From Thalassospira lohafexi (GTDB lineage: Bacteria; Pseudomonadota; Alphaproteobacteria; Rhodospirillales; Thalassospiraceae), in contig NZ_NXGX01000002.1 in NCBI RefSeq assembly GCF_002844275.1, forward strand, positions 496,001 through 560,000: 64,000 nt of DNA, written 5' to 3'. This document shows positions 52,969 to 61,204 of the stretch, one piece after another; position 1 is the first letter of the stretch; every line of letters starts with the position of its first letter. The notes beneath the pieces are model-generated. The model saw nothing but the letters and a program-made list of their open reading frames with translations. It was not told where the DNA came from and ran no database searches. The position numbers were made by a program, and so were the translations under genes.

Positions 52969-53673
52969 ATGTGGCTAACGATGATCCTTATCGCCATTCC
53001 GCTTATTGCACTGATTGCCTATACTCTGTACGGACATCGCCGTCATCTGGCCATCAGCACCGGCCCGAAAATTGACCCGGCATCACGCCCAAACACCGCC
53101 CTTCTGTTGATTGACCTGCAAGACGATTTTACATCGGACAGCGCAAAACACACCTATCCCGCCGATGCGATGACAAATGGCATCATGGCCATCAACAAAC
53201 TTGTCGAAACCGCCAATGCCAATGGTTCTCCGGTCATTTCGATCCGACAGACATTTGCAGGCTGGTACATCAACGTTCTTGTGAAATTGCTCAATGAAGG
53301 ACGCGGCAGCCCGAAATCAAAGGGGCTGGACATTGATGCCCGGATTGACGGCGATATCGACCATGACATCGTTAAATCGCGCGCAGATGCCTTTCATGAA
53401 CCCGAATTGTCGCGGGTTCTCGACCGGCATCATGTTGGCAAATTGATCGTTGTCGGACTGGACGGGGATTTTTGTGTCAACGCCACCATGAAGGCCGCCC
53501 TTGATCGCGGTTATGATGTGTCGTTCAGTGACGCAACCACGCTGGCCCACAATCCGCAAAGCTGGCGCAAAACAAAATCCCGCCTTATCGCCCTTGGGGC
53601 AAAAGACGGGATTGAAGAAAAACCCGGCGATGCAGTTTCAGACAGAACAACCAAGCAAAACGAACCGGCTTAG
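52969..53673 (+). CDS. Membrane-anchored isochorismatase-like cysteine hydrolase
   Basis: A 234-residue protein. One N-terminal membrane helix (residues 1-21, MWLTMILIAIPLIALIAYTLY) is followed by an isochorismatase-fold domain. The catalytic triad positions are visible: Asp in ALLLIDLQDDF, Lys in DIVKSRADAF, and Cys in VGLDGDFCVNATMKAALDRGYD. Orientation of the catalytic domain cannot be told from sequence. It is co-directional with the marR gene and converges on the second amine oxidase with 10 bases between stops. Substrate unknown. Confidence 0.85.
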   Translation: MWLTMILIAIPLIALIAYTLYGHRRHLAISTGPKIDPASRPNTALLLIDLQDDFTSDSAKHTYPADAMTNGIMAINKLVETANANGSPVISIRQTFAGWYINVLVKLLNEGRGSPKSKGLDIDARIDGDIDHDIVKSRADAFHEPELSRVLDRHHVGKLIVVGLDGDFCVNATMKAALDRGYDVSFSDATTLAHNPQSWRKTKSRLIALGAKDGIEEKPGDAVSDRTTKQNEPA

Positions 53674-53683
53674 GATTAAGACC

Positions 53684-55000
53684 CTAAAGCCGGTCGCGGA
53701 TCGAATACCAGACCATTGCTGCGACCAAAAGCGGGAAGCGCAATGCTTTGCCGCCCGGGAAGACCGGAATTTTCAGGTTCGACATCACATCAAACCGTTC
53801 CATCGTTCCGGCAACCGCATCGGCCATGATTTGCCCGGCCAGGGTCGCCATGGCAACGCCGTGCCCGGAATAGCCGGTTGCGGTAAAGATGTTATCTTCG
53901 ATTTTACGGAAGAACGGCATGCGGTTCATCGTAATCGCAAGTGTCCCGCCCCAGCCATAATCGATTTTGACGCCTTTCAGCTGCGGATAGACTTCGATCA
54001 TGTGGGGTGACACAAACGATTTGATGTCTTTGGGGAAATTATATCCATAGGTCTCCCCGCCGCCAAACAACATGCGGTTATCCGCACTAAGCCGGTAATA
54101 GTTGATCACGAATTTTGAATCGGCAACCGCCACATCGTCGCGAATCAGGTCGCGCGCCAAATCATCGGAAAGCGGCTCGGTCGCAATGATGAAATTATTG
54201 ATCGGCATCACGCGCTTTGCCACACGGTCTTCAAGAGCATCAAGATACCCGTTGCAGCCAAGGATCACTTTGTTAGCGCTAACAACCGCACCGTTGCTGG
54301 TTTTAACCATGACCTTGCCCGACTGGTTTTCATAGGATGTCACCACCGCATTTTCAAAAATGCGTGCCCCTGCGACGCGGGCTGCATCGGCAATACCAAG
54401 CGCGAAGTTCAGCGGATGAATGTGCCCCGCCCCCATATCAAGCGACCCGCCATGGTAAAATTCCGTCCCCAGCATCTCGCGCATTTCAGCACGGTCAACA
54501 GTGCGGATCTGGTTATAGCCATATTCGTTTTGCAGCTTTTCGGTATAGGCATGGGTATCTGACACAAACCGCGCGCGATGATCCGCATGTAAAATGCCCG
54601 GTTTCCAATCACATTTGATGTCGTGTTTAGTGATCAGGGATTTGACAATATCCTTGGATTGCTCGGCAATATCCCAAAGTTTTTTGGCATCATCGCGCCC
54701 GACCATTTTTTCAAGGTCATCTTGTTCACGCCGCTGGCCCGATCCGACTTGCCCGCCATTCCGGCCCGAAGCCCCCCAGCCAACCCGGTGCGCTTCAAGC
54801 AGGATGACGTCAAAACCACGCTCGGCCAGATGCAAGGCTGACGACAACCCGGTAAAGCCGCCACCAATGACCACAATATCGCACGACTGATCCCCTTCGA
54901 TTGTCTCGAACGGAGCGGTCGTATTGGCGGTCGCGGCATAATAGGATGCCGGATAGGTTCCTGCCTTGTCATTGGCGGTCAGCAAATTCGGGGTAAACAC
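53684..55000 (-). CDS. FAD-dependent amine oxidase (PuuB/OrdL-like), copy 2
   Basis: A 438-residue DAO-family flavoprotein. It has IVVIGGGFTGLSSALHLAERGFDVILLEA, then HRVGWGASGRNGGQVGSGQR, which is the OrdL/PuuB pattern, and FGGGETYGYNFPKDI with the C-terminal FTATGYSGHGVAMATLAGQI. It is similar in architecture to copy 1 at 50405 but clearly diverged. It probably oxidises another gamma-glutamyl amine or a secondary amine. It has no operon partner, and its promoter must lie in the 55001-55224 gap. A TTGTTAGCGCTAACAA palindrome lies within the coding sequence. Confidence 0.88.
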   Translation of the reverse strand: MFTPNLLTANDKAGTYPASYYAATANTTAPFETIEGDQSCDIVVIGGGFTGLSSALHLAERGFDVILLEAHRVGWGASGRNGGQVGSGQRREQDDLEKMVGRDDAKKLWDIAEQSKDIVKSLITKHDIKCDWKPGILHADHRARFVSDTHAYTEKLQNEYGYNQIRTVDRAEMREMLGTEFYHGGSLDMGAGHIHPLNFALGIADAARVAGARIFENAVVTSYENQSGKVMVKTSNGAVVSANKVILGCNGYLDALEDRVAKRVMPINNFIIATEPLSDDLARDLIRDDVAVADSKFVINYYRLSADNRMLFGGGETYGYNFPKDIKSFVSPHMIEVYPQLKGVKIDYGWGGTLAITMNRMPFFRKIEDNIFTATGYSGHGVAMATLAGQIMADAVAGTMERFDVMSNLKIPVFPGGKALRFPLLVAAMVWYSIRDRL

Positions 55001-55224
55001 GAGGGAGCCTCAATTTGGTTGTTCTTTATCGCGACATCCTGCCCGATCAGGGGCATCTATCAAGGGAAAACAGCCGTTTCCAGCTCTATTTGGATGGATT
55101 TCACCGATTATACCAAAATAGGCATCGCCAAGGAAAAAGGATTGCGCAAAGACGCCGATAGAACGCGATACCTGCGGCCCTTTTTAATCTCACCGACCAA
55201 GACCTGCGCAATTAAAACAGAGTC

Positions 55225-56814
55225 TTAGGCCCCTTGGGTCACAGCTTCGACCATACGAAGGGCGGTTTTGGTTGCGGCACAGCCCCCACGCGCTGTGCAG
55301 CGCAAATCAGGATGCATCATCGCACCAATTTTCACTGTCTGATCAACCAGTTCGTCATAGGCCAGAACCGCATCGAACCCGGCCAGAACGGCCATCGCCG
55401 ATGAAAAGGCGTGTGATACCCCCGCGACATTGCGCGCATGACACGGAATTTCAACATCCCCGCCGACCGGATCACAGACCAGACCAAGCGTATTCATCAA
55501 ACACATCGCGGCTGCGTCAAAGCATTGCTTGGCATCCCCGCCGTGTGCTTGCGCAACACCTGCGGCCGCCATCGCGGCCGATGCGCCGGTTTCGACCGAA
55601 CATCCACCACATTCGGCGGCAAATGTCCCGCGAGCGGCAAACACCGCCCCGATCACAGCCATGACCTGAAGTGAATCGGTGGCACCTTCGATATCAATCT
55701 CATGGCGGATCAAGCCATACAGCGTTCCGGGCACAACACCGGCACTGCCCGCCGTTGGTGCGGCACAGACCAGCCCGCGGTTTGAATCCCGTTCCATCGC
55801 CGACAGTGCGCCCGCCATGGCATCCTGCAAAACCGCACCGCCAAGACCAGCTGGCAGATTGGCATCGCGGACTTTCCGTGCGCGCAGAGTTAAAAACCGC
55901 ATCACGTTGTCTTCAGGTTTGGCATCGAACCCTTCGGCAACCACGCGCAACATCAACTCACACCGTTCGCGGAAAAGGACGCGCGTCGCGTCGCGTGACA
56001 GGCCAAGACGTTTGGCCTCCAGCACAAGGGCGGCATCGGCCAATGATCCGCCCTGCTCCTCGGCAACCGAGATCACAGCATCACTGGTTGAAAACAAATC
56101 ATCGGTCGCACAAACCGGATATTGCGATGCATCAGCATACCGAAGGTCAGTAACACCCTCACGCCCACGCACAGCGGCAATCAAAGCCGCACTCGGCAAA
56201 GATTGCAGGGAAACTTCAATGCGGTTGCGTTCCGGATCAACCGATGTTCCAAGCAGCTTGTTGCCGCCAGCCGCCAGTTGCCCGGCAATATCATCGACCG
56301 CCAAAACAGCAGCCTCGCCCCAGATAAAGACAGTGGCACTTTTACCCGTTTGAAAAACCGGTGCACCATTCATCGCGTCGATGTAATACATCCCCCCGCC
56401 AACTGATGCACCGGCATACAGATCGGTTCGCGCTTCCCCCTCGACGGTTTCAACCGTCAGTTCAAGGTCAACGCGGTTAGGATGGTTGTTGTTTTCAAGC
56501 TCACATATCTCAATGGCGAACTGAAATCCCTCTCCCCGCATCACGCGCGGCAAGATATCGCGGTAATCCGCATCGGTAAGCTGCGCCCCGGCAAGACCGG
56601 CAGCAAAATTTTCATCCGAACTTTGCGCCTTATACACCGGCGCAAAAGAGCCGCGTGGATCAAACCTTACAACCGCATCTTTCAACACTTCCCCGTTTGA
56701 GCAAGACAGTTCACGCGCCAGTTTCGCCATCATATAGGGCGCGGCACAGTGCGAACTTGACGGCCCACGCATGACGGGACCAATAACGGAATTCAGCAGA
56801 CTGATTTCTTGCAT
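55225..56814 (-). CDS. sdaA: L-serine ammonia-lyase, iron-sulfur type, single chain
   Basis: Deaminates L-serine to pyruvate with a labile [4Fe-4S] cluster. The 529-residue chain has the beta domain first (LLNSVIGPVMRGPSSSHCAAPYMM) and then the catalytic alpha domain with RGLVCAAPTAGSAGVVPGTLYGLI, FAAECGGCSVETGASAAMAAAG and CDPVGGDVEIPCHARN. These provide the cluster cysteines. The frame extends to 56901, but MQEISLLNSV at 56814 is the standard start. It follows betA with a terminator between; serine made from betaine-derived glycine could be its substrate. Confidence 0.92.
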   Translation of the reverse strand: MQEISLLNSVIGPVMRGPSSSHCAAPYMMAKLARELSCSNGEVLKDAVVRFDPRGSFAPVYKAQSSDENFAAGLAGAQLTDADYRDILPRVMRGEGFQFAIEICELENNNHPNRVDLELTVETVEGEARTDLYAGASVGGGMYYIDAMNGAPVFQTGKSATVFIWGEAAVLAVDDIAGQLAAGGNKLLGTSVDPERNRIEVSLQSLPSAALIAAVRGREGVTDLRYADASQYPVCATDDLFSTSDAVISVAEEQGGSLADAALVLEAKRLGLSRDATRVLFRERCELMLRVVAEGFDAKPEDNVMRFLTLRARKVRDANLPAGLGGAVLQDAMAGALSAMERDSNRGLVCAAPTAGSAGVVPGTLYGLIRHEIDIEGATDSLQVMAVIGAVFAARGTFAAECGGCSVETGASAAMAAAGVAQAHGGDAKQCFDAAAMCLMNTLGLVCDPVGGDVEIPCHARNVAGVSHAFSSAMAVLAGFDAVLAYDELVDQTVKIGAMMHPDLRCTARGGCAATKTALRMVEAVTQGA

Positions 56815-56911
56815 GACAGGATACTTTAAAGGGGCGCGGGAAAGTGCGATGTGGTCGATACAATATGTTCGAATGATCACCTGCTTATGATGCGAATGCA
56901 ATCACCCAAAC

Positions 56912-56943
56912 AAAAAATCCCCGGCCAATCGACCGGGGATTTT
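56912..56943 (-). terminator. betIBA operon terminator
   Basis: Stem AAAATCCCCGG / CCGGGGATTTT with a short loop, followed on the minus strand by TTTGTTTGGG, 29 bases after betA. Confidence 0.85.
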
Positions 56944-56971
56944 AAGAACAAATAGCGTCCTTCGCAGCATT

Positions 56972-58657
56972 TTAACGCTGTTTGGTTTCCCATTCAGGAT
57001 GCACGAAATACGGCGCATTCGATGGTGCCAGCGGATCACGCCCGCGAATGATATCAGCCGCCTTTTCGCCAATCATAATGGTCGGCGCATTCAGATTACC
57101 TGTGGCAATCGTTGGCATGATTGAACTATCGACCACGCGCAGGCCTTCGACGCCATACACACGGGTTTGCGCATCAACCACCGACATGTCATCACTGCCC
57201 ATTTTGCACGAACATGACGGGTGATAGGCACTTTCGGCGTGATCGGCGACCCATGCGTCAATTTCCGCATCTGTCTGAATGTCTTTGCCCGGGGCAATTT
57301 CACGCCCGCGTAAATCGGCAAAGGCTTCCTGACCAAATATTTCACGGGTCAGGCGCACCGATGCGCGCATTTCTTCCCAGTCCTCGGGATGGCTCATATA
57401 ATTTGGATCAATGATCGGACGGTCTTTGGGGTCTGCTGACGCCAGTCGCACCGTGCCGCGTGATTTCGATCGCATCGGACCAATGTGGGCCTGAAAACCA
57501 TCACCTTCGGCGGCCTTCGACCCATTGTAGTTAATCGCCGCTGGCATGAAATGATATTGCAGGTCCGGATGCTTGACGCCTGCTTTGGACCGAATGAAAC
57601 CACCCGCCTCGAAATGGTTGGTCGCACCAAGGCCGGTTTTAAACAGATACCACTCCAGACCGATCTTAAGTTTGCTCCACCAATCAAGCTTGCTGTTCAG
57701 GCTGACCGGTTTGGTACATTCCATTTGAACATAAAGCTCAAGGTGATCCTGAAGGTTTTCACCAACGCCGGGAAGATCGGCGACAACATCAATGCCATGT
57801 TCGCGCAAATGGGCCGCTGGACCAATGCCCGACAACATCAAAAGTTTGGGCGAATTGATTGATCCCGCCGATAGGATGACTTCACGGTCAACTAAGGCAC
57901 GCCTTGTTTCGCCTTCGTGGATGAAATCAACACCAATCGCACGTTTACCTTCAAAAACAACGCGCTGCGCGAATGCCTTATTGTAAACTGTGACGTTATC
58001 ACGCTTGGCTGCCGGGTGAAGATACGCCTGTGCGGTGGACCAGCGACGGCCTTTATAGACCGTCATATCCATGGTCCCGAGACCCTCCTGGCGATAGCCG
58101 TTCTGATCGTCAGTATGGGTATATCCGGCCTCAACACCGGCCTTCATCCATGCCTTGTGAAGATCGTTTTGGCACGCCCCGGTGGTCACATGTAGCGGAC
58201 CATCCCCGCCGTGATATTCATCGCCACCGGTATTTTCATTACGGGTATCGGCCTTGCGGAAATAGGGCAAGCACCGCGCATAATCCCATTCCTTAAGTGC
58301 GGCGTCTTCTTCGGCCCAGCGATTGTAATCAAGCGCGTGACCACGGACATAGGCCATCCCATTGATCGAACTTGAACCGCCCGAAACCCGCCCACGCGGC
58401 GTTTCCATGCGGCGGTTGTTCAGATTGGTTTGTGGGGTGGTCCAATAGGCCCAGTTATAGGTTTCCGACTGCATCGGATAGGACAAAGCCGTTGGCATAT
58501 GAATGCGCCAATCCCACCAATGATCGACGGGGCCAGCTTCAAGTACAAGCACCTTAACATCACGGTCTTCAGATAACCGGTTGGCCAAAACAGCCCCGGC
58601 GGAGCCAGAACCGACAATTACGTAATCATATTTTTCAGTTTTGGTCGGGGTCGACAT
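56972..58657 (-). CDS. betA: Choline dehydrogenase
   Basis: Oxidises choline to betaine aldehyde at the membrane. The 561-residue GMC-family flavoprotein has the FAD motif DYVIVGSGSAGAVLANRLSED, the GMC signature GRVSGGSSSINGMAYVRG, and HPSCSCKMGSDDMSVVDAQTRVYG with the active-site histidine region. The late VVDSSIMPTIATGNLNAPTIMIGEKAA is also present. It is the third gene of betIBA, 60 bases after betB. Confidence 0.96.
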   Translation of the reverse strand: MSTPTKTEKYDYVIVGSGSAGAVLANRLSEDRDVKVLVLEAGPVDHWWDWRIHMPTALSYPMQSETYNWAYWTTPQTNLNNRRMETPRGRVSGGSSSINGMAYVRGHALDYNRWAEEDAALKEWDYARCLPYFRKADTRNENTGGDEYHGGDGPLHVTTGACQNDLHKAWMKAGVEAGYTHTDDQNGYRQEGLGTMDMTVYKGRRWSTAQAYLHPAAKRDNVTVYNKAFAQRVVFEGKRAIGVDFIHEGETRRALVDREVILSAGSINSPKLLMLSGIGPAAHLREHGIDVVADLPGVGENLQDHLELYVQMECTKPVSLNSKLDWWSKLKIGLEWYLFKTGLGATNHFEAGGFIRSKAGVKHPDLQYHFMPAAINYNGSKAAEGDGFQAHIGPMRSKSRGTVRLASADPKDRPIIDPNYMSHPEDWEEMRASVRLTREIFGQEAFADLRGREIAPGKDIQTDAEIDAWVADHAESAYHPSCSCKMGSDDMSVVDAQTRVYGVEGLRVVDSSIMPTIATGNLNAPTIMIGEKAADIIRGRDPLAPSNAPYFVHPEWETKQR

Positions 58658-58717
58658 GTTTGATCCCTTTATCTTTCAAGCGTTGCGCGCAGCCATTCTC
58701 TGATTGGTAAAAGCCAA

Positions 58718-60175
58718 TCAGTACGGCGCCTCTACATCGCCGGTTTCGACATAGACCGATTTGATACGGGTATAATGTTCAATCGCCGCGCGGCCATTTT
58801 CACGACCCACACCCGATTTCTTGACCCCGCCAAACGGCATTTCAATCGGGGTAATGTTATAGGTGTTGATCCAGCAGGTCCCTGCTTCAAGGCGCGACAC
58901 AACACGATGTCCGCGCGACAAATCCTTGGTAAAGACGCCTGCCGCCAAGCCATATGGCGTATCGTTGGCGCGCTTGATGGCTTCGTCTTCATCGGTGAAT
59001 GTCAGAACCGACATCACCGGGCCAAAGATTTCTTCGCGCACGATGGTCATGTCATCAGTACATCCGGCAAACACCGTTGGGGCAATAAACAGACCGCCTT
59101 CTGGCATGCCGTCTGAAACCGCATGGCCACCCAGAACGCATTTCGCGCCCTCTTTCTTGCCGGTTTCGATGAACGACATGATCTGGTCATACTGGGTTTT
59201 GGTCACAATCGGGCCGACCTGTGTATCGGGCTTTTCCGGATCGCCCAACACAAGATCCTTGCTGCGCGCGATCAGTTTTTCGATGAAGGCATCGGCGACA
59301 CTTTCATGGACAAAAACCCGCGTCCCGTTTGAGCAAATCTGGCCCGATGAATAGAAGTTCGCCATCTGCGCACCCGACACCGCGTTATCAAGATCGGCAT
59401 CTTCAAACACGATCATCGGTGATTTTCCGCCAAGCTCCATGGTCACGGCCTTCATGCCACCCGCCGCAACAGACGCCACCTTGGCCCCAGTTGCCGCCGA
59501 CCCGGTCAGCGATACTTTATCCACGCCGGGATGCTCAACCAGCGAAGCACCACATTCGCGCGCACCCTGCACGACATTGTAAACACCATCTGGAAGACCT
59601 GCTTCCTGCAAGGCTTCTGCCACCGCAATCGCCGACAGCGGGGTGACTTCGGACGGTTTGTAAACAACCGCATTCCCGCACGCCAAGGCCGGGGCAGCTT
59701 TCCAGCAGGCGATCTGGATCGGATAGTTCCATGCGCCAATCGCGGCACAAACGCCAACCGCTTCGCGGCGGGTATAGGCAAAGTTCGCCCCAAGATCGAT
59801 ATGCTCACCCGCAAGGCTCCCGGCGACACCGGCGAAATATTCCAGGCACTCGACGCCGGAAACCACATCGACAATTTCGGTTTCCTGAATGGCGCGGCCC
59901 GTATCGCGGGTTTCAACCAGTGCCAGTTCATCGTTGCGATCGCGCAAAATCTGGGCTGCTTTGAACAACACGCGCGCGCGCTGTGCGGCAGGTGTCGCTT
60001 TCCAGATTTCAAATCCGGCCCGCGCGGCCTTTACCGCCGCATCAACATCGGCGGCTGTACTTTCATTGCCCTTGGCAAGAACAGTATTGGTCGCGGGGTT
60101 CAGCGTGGTCATTTCCGCGCCAGAACCGTTGGCTTTCTTGCCGTTGATGAAATTCTGTATCTGGTAAAGGCTCAT
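58718..60175 (-). CDS. betB: Betaine-aldehyde dehydrogenase
   Basis: Oxidises betaine aldehyde to glycine betaine with NAD(P). The 485-residue protein has the cofactor motif AIGAWNYPIQIACWKAAPALA, active-site Glu in MELGGKSPMIVF, and catalytic Cys281 in YSSGQICSNGTRVFVH. The BADH-type FGGVKKSGVGRENG follows. The upstream frame opens at 60202, but AGGAG precedes MSLYQIQNFING at 60175. It lies 62 bases after betI. Confidence 0.96.
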   Translation of the reverse strand: MSLYQIQNFINGKKANGSGAEMTTLNPATNTVLAKGNESTAADVDAAVKAARAGFEIWKATPAAQRARVLFKAAQILRDRNDELALVETRDTGRAIQETEIVDVVSGVECLEYFAGVAGSLAGEHIDLGANFAYTRREAVGVCAAIGAWNYPIQIACWKAAPALACGNAVVYKPSEVTPLSAIAVAEALQEAGLPDGVYNVVQGARECGASLVEHPGVDKVSLTGSAATGAKVASVAAGGMKAVTMELGGKSPMIVFEDADLDNAVSGAQMANFYSSGQICSNGTRVFVHESVADAFIEKLIARSKDLVLGDPEKPDTQVGPIVTKTQYDQIMSFIETGKKEGAKCVLGGHAVSDGMPEGGLFIAPTVFAGCTDDMTIVREEIFGPVMSVLTFTDEDEAIKRANDTPYGLAAGVFTKDLSRGHRVVSRLEAGTCWINTYNITPIEMPFGGVKKSGVGRENGRAAIEHYTRIKSVYVETGDVEAPY

Positions 60176-60237
60176 GTCAAAACTCCTGCGGGCCGCATCC
60201 AAACCGGGCGACCGTGATCTTGGTGTGTCTGTTCGGC

Positions 60238-60828
60238 TCAGCGCGCCGGCGAATTGGCCAAATAGAGATGCATGGTACCCAGAACCATCACACGCGCGGC
60301 CCCGACATCTGCGCGTCCGGACGAAAGCCCCGAACGTACCCAGATGCCATCAATCATGGCCGCCATTGCGGCCGAAATTTCGTCTGCCCGCTGATCTGTT
60401 GTCAGTTGGCGCAGCTCGTGGCGTAAATTGGATGCCAGTCGCTGGAAATAGATGCTGTTGATCCGGTGCAACGCCTTTGAAAACGGCACCTGCGCCCAGA
60501 AGGACAACCACGCCACAGTCACCTGTGGGGTGAATTGTTCTTCGTTAAAGTTGGTGTTTACAATCGCTTCGAGCCGATCAATCGGCGTCTTGGCACGATC
60601 CAGACGCATGAGGTAATCGTTGCGCAATTCCTGCATCAGAAACCGCATGGTTGCTTCGAGCAACGCGTTCTTGCCACCGAAATAATGCGAAATAATGCCC
60701 GATGACATCCCCGCCGCACTTGCGATACGCGAAATCGTCGTATCGGCAAACCCATGGCGGTGAATGGTTTCAATCGTTGCGTCGATCAACTGCCTGCGGC
60801 GTACAGGCTGCATACCAACTTTGGGCAT
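60238..60828 (-). CDS. betI: TetR-family choline-responsive repressor BetI
   Basis: A 196-residue TetR-type repressor that releases the bet genes when choline is present. The N-terminal helix-turn-helix reads RRQLIDATIETIHRHGFADTTISRIASAAGMSSGIISHYFGGKNALLEAT, which is the BetI pattern. The C-terminal ligand domain includes VAWLSFWAQVPFSKALHRI, with aromatic residues for choline. First gene of betIBA and divergent from choX; the operator candidate lies 110 bases upstream. Confidence 0.95.
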   Translation of the reverse strand: MPKVGMQPVRRRQLIDATIETIHRHGFADTTISRIASAAGMSSGIISHYFGGKNALLEATMRFLMQELRNDYLMRLDRAKTPIDRLEAIVNTNFNEEQFTPQVTVAWLSFWAQVPFSKALHRINSIYFQRLASNLRHELRQLTTDQRADEISAAMAAMIDGIWVRSGLSSGRADVGAARVMVLGTMHLYLANSPAR

Positions 60829-60937
60829 TCAAGCAATCCAATTCAAAGCGATCTGAAGGGCTTGAAACCGCTGCAACGTCATGCAGCGTACTTTTTAACC
60901 CTTCTTAATTGACGTATCGGGAATATGCTGTATTTTA

Positions 60938-60955
60938 ATTGAACAATCAATCAAT
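60938..60955. promoter_or_regulatory. Candidate BetI operator
   Basis: ATTGAACAATCAATCAAT resembles the ATTGAAC/ATTGATT half-sites of known bet operators. It sits between the divergent betI and choX genes, so one site could control both. Confidence 0.55.
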
Positions 60956-61040
60956 AAAACACGCCGATATTTGCGGCGCAATGATCAAGGGTGCTTCCTT
61001 TGCTGCGCGGCTTTGCGGCTGTTTTTGTGATTATTCCGGT

Positions 61041-61076
61041 CCATACGGACAGGTTCGGGGGAACCTTTTCGTATGG
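61041..61076 (+). promoter_or_regulatory. Strong hairpin in the choX leader, element 1
   Basis: CCATACG-GAC-AGGTTC-GGGG-GAACCT-TTT-CGTATGG. The outer 7 bp and inner 6 bp are perfect, separated by a 3x3 internal loop that can partly pair (G-U, A-U), capped by a GGGG tetraloop. It ends 128 bases before the choX start. Confidence 0.6.
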
Positions 61077-61143
61077 CTCTGGGCGAGTGTTAGCGACAAC
61101 GATATTGCGTTGATGTTCGTCTGGCCTCCGGAACCGAGAGCTT

Positions 61144-61170
61144 CTGCAGACCGCCGATTGCGGTCCGCAG
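61144..61170 (+). promoter_or_regulatory. Strong hairpin in the choX leader, element 2
   Basis: CTGC-A-GACCGC-CGATT-GCGGTC-C-GCAG: two perfect stem blocks with one A-C mismatch and a five-base loop, 34 bases before the choX start. Confidence 0.6.
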
Positions 61171-61204
61171 TAACATTAGGTTTACACAAGGGAGAACCAG
61201 AAAC

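Larger units (their letters stand above)
60829..61204. promoter_or_regulatory. betI-choX divergent control region
   Basis: A 376-base region without a gene. It contains the BetI-like operator at 60938-60955, and two strong hairpins on the choX side (61041-61076 and 61144-61170). The ribosome-binding site AAGGGAG precedes choX. A plus-strand frame at 60939-61208 has no family features and I discount it. Confidence 0.65.
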
